Positions 8,689-16,179 of a stretch of 30,207 nt of DNA are shown in pieces; the stretch's first letter is position 1, and the number at the start of each line of letters is the position of its first letter. Under the pieces are notes generated by a model that saw nothing but the letters and a program-made list of their open reading frames with translations, did no database searches and was not told where the DNA came from. The DNA comes from Leptospira noumeaensis. Lineage in GTDB: Bacteria; Spirochaetota; Leptospiria; Leptospirales; Leptospiraceae. The DNA lies in contig NZ_RQFK01000008.1 in the NCBI RefSeq assembly GCF_004770765.1, positions 1 through 30,207 of the forward strand. The letters run 5' to 3'. A program made the position numbers and the translations under genes.

Positions 8689-8862
8689 ATGATACACAAA
8701 AGAAGCGTTTCTTTCGCTGCAATTGTTATGGCTTCAAACGAACTATGGGCGTTCCCAGGTGGGCCTGAGAAAGTTCGTTCCGGAACGTGGGCTACGATTC
8801 GGTTTGCTAGAAAGACAGGGAAGCCAGTGAGGTTGTTTTGGCCTGATGGAAGTGTAGAGTAG
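8689..8862 (+). CDS. Small SLOG/DprA-like Rossmann-fold ORF, possibly a fragment
   Basis: A 57-residue ORF from ATG 8689 to TAG 8860-8862. Its sequence contains AFPGGPEKVRSGTWATIRFA and RKTGKPV, the typical nucleotide-binding turn and following helix and strand of SLOG-superfamily proteins (DprA-like or DUF2493/YspA-like), which bind nucleotide-derived ligands. Full domains are about 120-140 residues, so only the second half of the fold is here. The start region (MIHKRSVSFAAIVMASN) lacks the first motif. It may be a truncated relic, or a small gene kept for other reasons. No strong Shine-Dalgarno precedes it. Confidence 0.45.
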   Translation: MIHKRSVSFAAIVMASNELWAFPGGPEKVRSGTWATIRFARKTGKPVRLFWPDGSVE

Positions 8863-8978
8863 GGGAATTGTCGGTTTTATAGCTCCCATTTGTCCTAGGT
8901 AGCCTGTCAGAGGGTATTTTTGACGGATTTTTTCCCAAGAAATGTGACACTTTTAGAGTCGGCCTTACACCTATTGGT

Positions 8979-9887
8979 ATGAATAAGAACAATTCAAAGA
9001 CAATTATTAAAACTATTACAAATCATGTGATGGAGGCAATTAAGTCAGGTAGTCTTGGGAAGTGGGTCAAACCATGGCAAAGTTTTGGATTTCCAAGGAA
9101 TGCAAAAACATATAAACCATATGGGTTACTGAACAGTCTTTGGCTCACAGGTAGCTTAGAGAAATTTGGGTTTAAATATCCGGTTTGGGCCACCGAGTTA
9201 CAATGGAAAAAACTTGGTTATCATCTAAAAGAAGGGGAATCTGCAAAGACTGAGGTTTTGTACCCTTGTCGTGTTCAGGTTCCAAACATTCCCAAAAAGA
9301 AGAATACTGTTGAGGATAGCGAAGAAGAACAAGAAGGAGCAGAGATCGAGTATAAATCATATTCGGTTTATAAAGCACATCCAGTTCTTAACATTGCGCA
9401 AATGAATGTTCCTAAAAGTGAATATGATACGTTCATAAGGATGACGATTCAAAATGCCCCTGATAGAGTAGATCAGTTTGTGCAATCGATCAAACATAAG
9501 ATGGAGGAGGTTGGAGTTGATCAAGCATCTTACGTGATTACTTCGGATACGATTCGTATGCCTAAAAAAGAGTATTTCAAAAGTGAAACCGGCTATTGGG
9601 CAACATACTTACATGAGTTAGGCCATTGGACAGGTGCCTGGCATCGACTACACAGAGACTTCTCGAAAGGAAAAGGCAATTACGCTTTTGAAGAATTGGT
9701 CGCCGAACTATGCTCGGCAATCTTTGCAGGTGAATTTGGATTTAGTGGAGAATTGCAACATAGAGAGTATATTGGGTCTTGGTTGAGCATTTTGGAAAAC
9801 GATCCAAAGGCGATAGTTAAAGCGGGATTTCTTGCGATGGAAGCTGCGGATTATTTGAAGGATGAGGCGAGGAGGGGGGTCATTTAA
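8979..9887 (+). CDS. ardC: ArdC-like antirestriction protein with zinc metallopeptidase domain
   Basis: 302 residues. Residues ~1-135 fit the ArdC-type single-strand DNA-binding domain (PWQSFGFPRNAKTYKPYGLLN and the YPVWATELQWKKLG block, then a Glu-rich insert at ~108-125). Residues ~145-300 are a zincin-like peptidase with HELGH at 212-216, and a downstream EELVAEL that supplies the third metal ligand. ArdC proteins of conjugative plasmids protect incoming DNA against restriction enzymes. Here it marks the island as having travelled by conjugation or a related route. The 3' end converges with, and overlaps by eight bases, the gene on the opposite strand. The Shine-Dalgarno is weak. Family assignment is strong; active function is assumed from the intact HExxH. 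Confidence 0.85.
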   Translation: MNKNNSKTIIKTITNHVMEAIKSGSLGKWVKPWQSFGFPRNAKTYKPYGLLNSLWLTGSLEKFGFKYPVWATELQWKKLGYHLKEGESAKTEVLYPCRVQVPNIPKKKNTVEDSEEEQEGAEIEYKSYSVYKAHPVLNIAQMNVPKSEYDTFIRMTIQNAPDRVDQFVQSIKHKMEEVGVDQASYVITSDTIRMPKKEYFKSETGYWATYLHELGHWTGAWHRLHRDFSKGKGNYAFEELVAELCSAIFAGEFGFSGELQHREYIGSWLSILENDPKAIVKAGFLAMEAADYLKDEARRGVI

Positions 9888-10707
9888 GAGCCCACCTTAA
9901 TTCGTTTCCCCAGGTTGCAAAATTTTTTGCAACGTCCATATTCCAGCCCATTCCAAACCTGCTTGTTAAAAATGGTAAATTGTAAACTGGAATTTTTTTA
10001 TCGCCGAATGAGAGTTCTGAACAAAAGTAACCTTTCAGTTTCGCAGCGTAATCATTTTCTTTAAACTTGATAGGATCGCTGGATTCACCAAAGGGAGATT
10101 TGATTCCTACTGCTGTGCTATGATACTTTCTAGTTTCCTTTCCTAAACCTAAACAAATGATCACATCTGGCTTGTATTTTTTTATTAGATTCCGGAATAA
10201 AGGAAATCTATAATCGATACACTTTTTCTTATAAATTTCTTTGGGTAATTTATGAGAAAATGTTCCCCTATATTCATCAATCGAAGCATCAAATTTTTTG
10301 CGCGGGAGTGGAAAAAGATTTAGTTTAAAAATTGGTGAATCTTTGCCATAAAGGGTATTCTTTATAAAGTTTTCGTCAACAACGTCGTCCTTTTGCTGAG
10401 TTAGCCCAATCGCAAAATTTGCTAATAAATTATCGAACGGATTTTTTAAGAGTATATTGTCTTCTTTCGTATCACCTGTCGAAAAACAATCTTGATCTCT
10501 GTATGGAACCAGAATTTCTTCATTATTTAACTTTATAGTTTCATACCTATAATTCCATTTTTGAAATAAATCTAAATTGCCATACCATTCTAGCCCAATT
10601 ACCCAAACTTTTGCATTGATATTGCCACCATCGCAACCAGCTAATGTAGAAAAAAAATTATCTGGAGTTGATTTGATGAGAAATTGTTCGAATTGAGGAA
10701 TCTGCAT
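9880..10707 (-). CDS. Protein of possible uracil-DNA-glycosylase-like fold
   Basis: 275 residues, convergent with ardC and overlapping its end by eight bases. I do not recognise it with certainty. Segments suggest a uracil-DNA-glycosylase-like alpha/beta fold: VWVIGLEWYG (~34-43) at the position of the first active-site loop, KPDVIICLGLGKETRKY (~178-194) as the central strand and turn, and VYNLPFLTSRFGMGW near the C-terminus where this superfamily has its substrate-clamping loop. The canonical GQDPYH and HPSP residues are absent, so if the fold is right the chemistry may differ. It sits between an antirestriction gene and insertion sequences, a typical place for cargo of defence or counter-defence genes. 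Structure prediction would decide. Confidence 0.5.
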   Translation of the reverse strand: MQIPQFEQFLIKSTPDNFFSTLAGCDGGNINAKVWVIGLEWYGNLDLFQKWNYRYETIKLNNEEILVPYRDQDCFSTGDTKEDNILLKNPFDNLLANFAIGLTQQKDDVVDENFIKNTLYGKDSPIFKLNLFPLPRKKFDASIDEYRGTFSHKLPKEIYKKKCIDYRFPLFRNLIKKYKPDVIICLGLGKETRKYHSTAVGIKSPFGESSDPIKFKENDYAAKLKGYFCSELSFGDKKIPVYNLPFLTSRFGMGWNMDVAKNFATWGNELRWALK

Positions 10708-10839
10708 GGGTGTCGTGACAGATTGAATTTAGTATGAATGAAACTAGCAGTAAAGGAAAAATTTCGTTCATTTAAAGGTATAAACAGGTCAGATAGGTAA
10801 CAAAAGAGACAACTCACAAGGGTAACACCTACATTGAGT

Positions 10840-10857
10840 ATCGGAGGAAGATCCGAT
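10840..10857 (+). promoter_or_regulatory. Hairpin with ribosome-binding site in its loop, before the broken transposase
   Basis: ATCGGA and TCCGAT form a perfect six-base stem around GGAAGA, which contains the Shine-Dalgarno; the last stem bases are part of the ATG start. The neighbouring element has the same arrangement with a wholly different stem sequence. Confidence 0.55.
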
Positions 10858-11659
10858 GCTTTGGAAGGAAACCAAAGTGATAGAAGAAAGAATCAAATTT
10901 ATAGCAGCTTTTAAAAGTGGAAAATTGTGTTTTGCTGATCTTTGCAGAGACTTCCAAATCTCAAGAAAAACTGGATATAAATATCTTAAGAACTACGAGT
11001 CGGAAAGAATTGATGGACTCAAAGATAAATCCAGAAAACGAATCACCCAATCCGCAGTATTTGAAAGGGTTTTTAAAGAATACGGACTTCCACTTGCTAT
11101 CAAGTCGGATAATGGTGCGCCATTTGCAAGTAAGGCGATAGGAGGTCTGACAAGTCTATCCGTATGGTGGTTGAAATTAGGAATACGTCCGGAAAGGATC
11201 CAACCAGGGAAACAATCTCAAAATGGTCGGCATGAACGAATGCATTGAACTCTAAAAGAAGAAACCGCATTGCCTCCCAGATCAAGTCTAAAAGCTCAAC
11301 AGAATTCCTTTGATAACTTTCGTGATGAGTTCAATCAAATTCGTCCTCATGGAGCATTAGGATTTCTAACTCCTTCTAAGGCATACAAAAAGTCCATTCG
11401 CGAGTTTCCCAGAAGGATCCTTGAGGTTGCCTATCCAACTCATATCGTTACAGATAAAGTCCATGAAAGTGGTTTTGCGCAGTATAACGCTCATAGAGTC
11501 TTCTTTGGGAATCCATTTATTGGAGAGTTCGTTGGCTTTGAAGAGATCTCTGACAGGCATTGTCGTCTATACTATGCGAACGCAATTCTAGGAATTTTGG
11601 ATTTATATACAAGTAAAGTGTTGCAATACCAGAAACTATTGCATAGAATTGAAGAGTAA
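10856..11659 (+). pseudogene. IS481-family transposase, internally deleted and stopped
   Basis: Compared with the intact transposase at 11822-13018, the N-terminal helix-turn-helix part (to KDKSRKR, residue ~61) is kept, then about 130 residues are missing, including the first catalytic Asp. The reading frame resumes at FKEYGLPLAIKSDNG with the second catalytic Asp. A TGA at 11246-11248 replaces a Lys codon just after RHERMH, which contains the catalytic Glu. The frame then continues unbroken to 11659. Deletion in frame plus a single stop means the enzyme is dead; the ends of the element remain recognisable, so it might be moved only by a related transposase, which is unlikely given its diverged end sequences. 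Confidence 0.85.
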
Positions 11660-11803
11660 AACTGTAACCCATGTAAGTGATCTAAAGTGTTACCGATGTG
11701 CCTTTCTGTTAAAAAAGGTCTGTACTTACTTCTTCCTTTACAAATTGATCTCAATACATCCTTTACGCATTAGATTTTAATTTTTCGATTCAGAACACGA
11801 TGT

Positions 11804-11820
11804 ACACACCAGGAGTGTGT
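11804..11820 (+). promoter_or_regulatory. Hairpin with ribosome-binding site in its loop, before the intact transposase
   Basis: ACACAC and GTGTGT form a six-base stem around CAGGA, the Shine-Dalgarno core, ending one base before the ATG. The geometry matches the hairpin of the neighbouring element although the stem sequence is unrelated. Confidence 0.55.
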
Positions 11821-11821
11821 C

Positions 11822-13018
11822 ATGACCTGGAAGGAGACAAACGTGTTTGAAGAAAGAATGAAATTTGTTGTTGCGTGGAAACGTGGAGGTTGGACTCTCA
11901 CAGACCTTTGCCATGAATTCAATATTAGTCGGGTCACTGGATATAAATACTTAAAACAGTATGAGCGTTATGGTCTTGATGGTTTAAAAGACAAAAGCCG
12001 AAAGCCCAAACGACACCCGCACCAAACTCGAAAGAAGATCATTGAACTCATCTTACAAGAAAGAAAAGATCATCCTAGATGGGGAGCAAGGAAACTTTTG
12101 GCTTCGTTATCCGCTAGGATCCATATGATCAAGAAGTGGCCTCATCCGAGTACTGTTGGTCGTATCTTAAAACAAAATAATCTAATCAAACCTCCTAAAC
12201 GAAGGATACGAAGGGAAAGTATCGAACAACCGTTTTCTCATGCGCTTGGTCCCAATGATATTTGGTGCGCAGATTTTAAGGGTCATTTCACTGTAGGGAA
12301 TGGAGAAAGATGTACCCCATTAACCGTAACTGATGCATACAGTCGATTTTTACTCTGTTGTGAGATTGTGGCAAAGGCGGATACAGCCAATGTAATCAAT
12401 GAATTTACGAAGTTATTCATGGAGTATGGTATGCCTCTTGCAATTCGAACGGACAATGGAACTCCGTTTGCATCGAATGCTCTTGCAGGACTTAGCAAAC
12501 TCTCCGTTTGGTGGATTAAACTTGGAATTAAATTGGAGCGTATCGAACCTGGTAAACCTCAACAGAATGGTCGGCATGAGCGAATGCATAAAACGTTAAA
12601 AGAAGAAACGGCTTTGCCGCCGAGATCGAGTTTAGAAGCCCAACAGAAAGCATTTCGGGAGTTTCAAAAGGAGTTCAACTATCTGAGACCCCATGAAGGA
12701 ATCCAGAATTCATTTCCAGCAAATCATTATAGGAAGTCCAAACGAAAGTTTACCAATTGGATCGTAAAGGCTTCTTATCCAACAAACATCATGATTGGTG
12801 AAGTGAATGATATAGGGAATCTTCATTTTGAGGGATACCGCATCTTTTTGTCTTCCGCTCTGGCCTTGGAAGAAGTTGGGTTAGAAGAAATCTCAGATAG
12901 ACATGTGAAGATTCATTTTTATGGAGTGAGTCTTGGAGTAATAGACTTATACACAGGAAAATTGTTGCATTTTAAAAACCCAATTCCATCTTCATTAGCG
13001 TCTGAATCAGGATTTTGA
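11822..13018 (+). CDS. IS481-family transposase (DDE integrase core)
   Basis: 398 residues. Residues ~1-60 form a helix-turn-helix (DLCHEFNISRVTGYKYLKQY), followed by a second small DNA-binding part (~62-135) and the integrase core. The catalytic triad is visible: D151 in IWCADFKGHF, D211 in RTDNGTPF, and E253 in RHERMHKTLKEE. The C-terminus (~290-398) is an extra beta-type region also present in the broken neighbour (NDIGNLHFEGYRIFLSS, ISDRHVKIHFYGVSLG), and probably contacts DNA. Length is slightly above the usual 300-350 of IS481 enzymes because of this tail. The gene fills its element and lies between well-matched inverted ends, so it is probably active. Confidence 0.9.
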   Translation: MTWKETNVFEERMKFVVAWKRGGWTLTDLCHEFNISRVTGYKYLKQYERYGLDGLKDKSRKPKRHPHQTRKKIIELILQERKDHPRWGARKLLASLSARIHMIKKWPHPSTVGRILKQNNLIKPPKRRIRRESIEQPFSHALGPNDIWCADFKGHFTVGNGERCTPLTVTDAYSRFLLCCEIVAKADTANVINEFTKLFMEYGMPLAIRTDNGTPFASNALAGLSKLSVWWIKLGIKLERIEPGKPQQNGRHERMHKTLKEETALPPRSSLEAQQKAFREFQKEFNYLRPHEGIQNSFPANHYRKSKRKFTNWIVKASYPTNIMIGEVNDIGNLHFEGYRIFLSSALALEEVGLEEISDRHVKIHFYGVSLGVIDLYTGKLLHFKNPIPSSLASESGF

Positions 13019-13305
13019 TGCATCTTTTTGTAAAGTATGTATTGGAACAAAGCTGTAAAGGATGTACGAGTACACTCAAAAACCTATCACTTGTTATGCG
13101 ACATAATCTATATTCTAGGAAGCTGAGTATTGCCTCATAATTGATGGTATTCCAAATAAAAATAATTTGGATGAAAGACATGTAATTATCCGCAGAAAAC
13201 ATAAACAGTCGAACGATCGTTTATAGTGAGAATATCAAAAAAACTCTCGGTAAGTTATTGGTCATCATGGATGGCATTTGTGGAAAAAAGTCACTCGCTC
13301 AGATT

Positions 13306-13434
13306 TCACTTCTTTGAGGTTTTTGAAGGTTTCAAACTTGGAGTATTGCCTTCAGCACCTTTGTTGTCGCGACGTCTTTGATCTGGTTTACCTGTAGATT
13401 TTGCAATTGGTTTTGGACCTGGTTTCAATCCCAT
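13306..13434 (-). CDS. Small basic protein of 42 residues
   Basis: Starts MGLKPGPKPIAKSTGKPDQ and ends with TPSLKPSKTSKK. It is very rich in Lys, Pro and Gly with a central RRRD, and looks disordered. The Shine-Dalgarno AGAGGG lies eight bases upstream and a promoter with consensus -35 precedes it, which together make a real gene more likely than chance. It lies alone, opposite to the cassette downstream. I recall similar GPKP.A.STGKPDQRR proteins as small conserved hypotheticals but cannot name a function; binding of nucleic acid by charge is only a guess. Confidence 0.55.
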   Translation of the reverse strand: MGLKPGPKPIAKSTGKPDQRRRDNKGAEGNTPSLKPSKTSKK

Positions 13435-13473
13435 CTATATTACCCTCTGCTTGTGCTTTGTTAAGTATACAAA

Positions 13474-13502
13474 AGTTTACACATAATACTTAAATTTGTC
13501 AA
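13474..13502 (-). promoter_or_regulatory. Promoter for the small basic protein gene
   Basis: On the minus strand TTGACA (13497-13502) is followed after 17 bases by TAAACT (13474-13479), about 40 bases before the start codon at 13434. Confidence 0.5.
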
Positions 13503-13795
13503 GACCTCAATCAAAAAAATACTCTATTGGCTTTGCTAAGAGGGCTTCGCAATAAAAATCTTTTCAGGACACCTCCAAAACAAGATATAATAATACTTGA
13601 ATAAAATTTCAAGACACTCAAATTTCAACTAACTACGGCTTACCGCTTCGATCTGATTAGACCGCATAGGTTCCTGGCAATCCTTTTGCTTGCGTAAGAA
13701 TCGCTTCAGGTCCTAACTCGTCTTTCGAGGATCAAGGCCTGACTATGTCTGGCAAGCTTATTTCACTTTATGACGTTACTTACCCAAATTGAGAG
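13503..13795. promoter_or_regulatory. Intergenic region upstream of the GHKL ATPase cassette, with an 18-base palindrome
   Basis: CTTGAA-TAAAAT-TTCAAG at 13596-13613 is a perfect six-base inverted repeat with a six-base spacer in AT-rich DNA, suitable as an operator for either the small ORF or the cassette. The rest, up to the ATG at 13796, has no gene; I see no defined RNA family. Confidence 0.4.
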
Positions 13796-15208
13796 ATGTA
13801 TCTGAAAAACTTTAAACTGTTTAAGCAAAAAAGAGATCTCAAACTTGCAAAGAGAAAACTCTTAAGCAAAAAAAAACTTAAAAATAAAAGAAAACTAGAG
13901 TACTCTGAATATGTACTTAGGAAAACTAATCAAACTATAAGTTTAGTCTTTAATGAAAGCAAAAGAACATGGATGCCAACAAACCTATCCTATCTCTTGA
14001 ATTGCAGTAAATCTGTCTTCCACATTGAAAAAATTAGTAAACCAATACCAAATAATAATGGTTATTTCAAAGTTCCTGCTCATTTTTCAATTATAGATAA
14101 CCCCAAAGAAAGTTATAATTTTATAAAAAATTTATTGGGATCTTTGATAAATGAATCTTATACAAAAATTTATATTGATTATAACGATTGTGTAAAAATC
14201 GATCTAAGTGCACAATCTCTCCTAGATATAATTTTGAAAGATGTAATCGCTTACTTTAATTACAGAAAAAGATCCCACCTTATCGAGGCCAGTAAAGTAG
14301 TAGAAATAAATGGTATTAATTTTAATTCCGAAGAAGTAGAAAAGCTACTTCATTCAGTGGGATCAGTTGCAATACATTCAAATAGGCATACTTCCTATCC
14401 TGAAATCATACCTTATCCACTCTGTATTCACTCCAGGGACCAAAATATCAATAAGATCAAACTCGAAGAACAGAAAGAATTAGATACGACAAAACTTGTT
14501 GATTATGTCTTATCCTGTCTAGGCAGATTAAACCGAAAATTAACTACAGATCGGATTGAAGATTTAAGCACTGTGATCGGAGAAATTCTGATCAATGCCG
14601 AAGAACATTCTACAACGAAATATAGATTCTCTATTGGTTATTTTCATGAATTCGAAGGAGAAGAACACTATGGAGTTTTTCGACTAACGATTTTAAATTT
14701 TGGTCAAACTATATATGAAAAATTCAAAGATGACAATTGTCCAAATAAGGATGTTGTTGAAAAAATGGAAAAACTATCAAAGCAATATACTGCAAAAAAG
14801 CTATTTAAAGGACGCGAATTTGAAGAGGAATCACTGTGGACACTTTATGCACTCCAAGAAGGGGTTACATCTGTAGCCCCAGAAAGTTATAAAAAAAGGG
14901 GGAATGGCTCTATTCGATTTATCGAAAGTTTCTTCAATATCAAAGGCAAGATGAAAGAAAAAGAAGAAGTATCCAGAATGGTAATACTTTCAGGGAATAC
15001 AAATATTACCTTCGACGGTTCGTATAATATAGTAGACAAAGAAATACATTCAGATAATTTTAAGATGATGACCTTCAACGATTCTGGGAATATTGAAGAT
15101 AAACCAGACAATAAGTTTGTTAAGCACGTTGATCAGTATTTTCCTGGAACAATTATAAGCGCGAAAATTTTATTCAACGACGATGACTTCCGCTCAAAGG
15201 GACAATGA
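13796..15208 (+). CDS. GHKL-type ATPase with N-terminal STAS-like region
   Basis: 470 residues. A Lys-rich start (~1-35) suggests nucleic-acid or membrane contact. Residues ~95-165 look STAS-like (KIYIDYNDCVKIDLSAQSLLD). Residues ~230-385 carry a HATPase fold: the N box GEILINAEEHS (262-272; E263, N267), a second nucleotide-site strand and turn ILNFGQTIYE (~299-308) in place of the usual DxG, and the glycine turn KRGNGSIRF (366-374). The lack of a phosphoacceptor His domain argues against an ordinary sensor kinase; anti-sigma-like or defence ATPases are closer. The next gene is a STAS-like DUF4325 protein whose Shine-Dalgarno lies inside this gene, then a membrane protein, so three genes form one unit. 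This DNA is distinctly more AT-rich than its neighbours, suggesting separate acquisition. Confidence 0.75.
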   Translation: MYLKNFKLFKQKRDLKLAKRKLLSKKKLKNKRKLEYSEYVLRKTNQTISLVFNESKRTWMPTNLSYLLNCSKSVFHIEKISKPIPNNNGYFKVPAHFSIIDNPKESYNFIKNLLGSLINESYTKIYIDYNDCVKIDLSAQSLLDIILKDVIAYFNYRKRSHLIEASKVVEINGINFNSEEVEKLLHSVGSVAIHSNRHTSYPEIIPYPLCIHSRDQNINKIKLEEQKELDTTKLVDYVLSCLGRLNRKLTTDRIEDLSTVIGEILINAEEHSTTKYRFSIGYFHEFEGEEHYGVFRLTILNFGQTIYEKFKDDNCPNKDVVEKMEKLSKQYTAKKLFKGREFEEESLWTLYALQEGVTSVAPESYKKRGNGSIRFIESFFNIKGKMKEKEEVSRMVILSGNTNITFDGSYNIVDKEIHSDNFKMMTFNDSGNIEDKPDNKFVKHVDQYFPGTIISAKILFNDDDFRSKGQ

Positions 15209-15209
15209 T

Positions 15210-15560
15210 ATGAAAAGCAAAGAAAACAAAATCTATCTAGAAGATTATCGTGCAAAGGGAAAAGATGGTAATATAGCTAAAGTATTCACTGGTAGGGATC
15301 GCGGTATGCACGTTAGAACTAGTGCAAAGCTAGATGAGCTAGAGAACAAATTCTCAGAGATTGAAATCATCATTCCAGACAACATTTACTCGATCAATCC
15401 CTCATTTTTTGAAGAACTCTTTATTAATGTTGTATTAAAATTAGGCAAGGACGAATTCAGAAAAAAATTTAAGTTTACTTCAGAAGGAGAATACAATCAC
15501 GAAAGGGCTCTGGATGAAGCAATTGCTAGAATTTTAAGACGTAACTCTGCATTAGGTTAA
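15210..15560 (+). CDS. STAS-like DUF4325 protein
   Basis: 116 residues from the ATG at 15210, which follows AAAGGGAC at proper distance; an in-frame ATG at 15183 inside the upstream gene lacks this. The C-terminal half has SINPSFFEELFINVVLKLG followed by FRKKFKF, the signature I associate with DUF4325, a STAS-like small domain often encoded beside HATPase proteins. The N-terminal half contains TGRDRGMHVRTSAKLDELE. By analogy to SpoIIAA/SpoIIAB pairs, it may be a switch protein bound by the ATPase before it. The start is one base after the stop of the ATPase gene, and the end lies three bases before the next start, so these genes are co-transcribed. Confidence 0.75.
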   Translation: MKSKENKIYLEDYRAKGKDGNIAKVFTGRDRGMHVRTSAKLDELENKFSEIEIIIPDNIYSINPSFFEELFINVVLKLGKDEFRKKFKFTSEGEYNHERALDEAIARILRRNSALG

Positions 15561-15563
15561 TAC

Positions 15564-16100
15564 ATGATTGACCTTGTCTTTTGCATCGATTCGATTATTC
15601 TGGATGTTCTGTATAAGGTCTCTATGATTTTGATCGCTTTATTCAATTCTGGGTTTGCTTTGAAAATTTTTTTGTCCAACAGCAAGAAAGATGAAATAAA
15701 AAGGGAAAAAGATAGAAAGATCCAATTACTAAAAATTTTGGTTTTAGATCACAATTTAAAATATTTTTACGATATATTCGAAAAGCTAGAAATGAAGCTT
15801 CATCTATTAGAAAGAAAAAATTTAAAACTCAATACTAAAAAAACTATAGAAGGAGATATCTCCAATCTCTTTATTCAGCTTCGTCGTAAATTTACTGACC
15901 CATTATTAGCCATCGATAATTCATTCTATGATAGAATTTTAAAAACTTTGGATGACCATCAATCAAGCATAACTAATGCAATATTTAATGAAGGTATAAA
16001 TCTCTCCAATAAAGAAAAATATAATGAAATCATTTCAGAAGAACATTCTGCGGTAAAATCTGATATCTTAAGAATACTCTTTTCTTATAAAGGAGACTGA
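15564..16100 (+). CDS. Single-span membrane protein with helical cytoplasmic tail; candidate effector
   Basis: 178 residues. One hydrophobic stretch at ~9-36 (IDSIILDVLYKVSMILIALF) is followed by a Lys-rich, long helical tail with coiled-coil-like heptads (~40-100) and an acidic C-terminus. No known domain. It starts three bases after the DUF4325 gene, completing a three-gene unit. In several phage-defence systems, a small membrane protein is the killing component under control of an ATPase; that role is inferred here from position and topology only. It might also simply anchor the complex. Confidence 0.7.
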   Translation: MIDLVFCIDSIILDVLYKVSMILIALFNSGFALKIFLSNSKKDEIKREKDRKIQLLKILVLDHNLKYFYDIFEKLEMKLHLLERKNLKLNTKKTIEGDISNLFIQLRRKFTDPLLAIDNSFYDRILKTLDDHQSSITNAIFNEGINLSNKEKYNEIISEEHSAVKSDILRILFSYKGD

Positions 16101-16179
16101 TTTCTAGTATTAGAACTTCATTTAATGGTGGCTTTTTCTGTCTTGTTCGTCTCAGGATATAAACAACTTTTTCTCGTCC

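Larger units (their letters stand above)
10796..11694 (+). mobile_element. Decayed IS481-type insertion sequence
   Basis: Both ends carry two copies of GGTAACA 18 bases apart (left 10796-10802 and 10821-10827) and, inverted, TGTAACC and TGTTACC (right 11663-11669 and 11688-11694) with the same 18-base gap. They enclose a transposase pseudogene. The outermost bases of the element are uncertain by a few bases; no target duplication was identified. Confidence 0.65.
11735..13061 (+). mobile_element. Intact IS481-type insertion sequence
   Basis: Inverted ends with the pattern CCTTTACA, nine bases, CAATACAT, one base, CTTTAC: left 11735-11766, right (inverted) 13030-13061. CTTTAC thus occurs twice at each end, 25 bases apart. 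TGTACT lies a little outside both (11721 and, inverted, 13069-13074), so the true tips may be 11721 and 13074. It lies 40 bases or less from the decayed element, in the same orientation. Confidence 0.7.
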
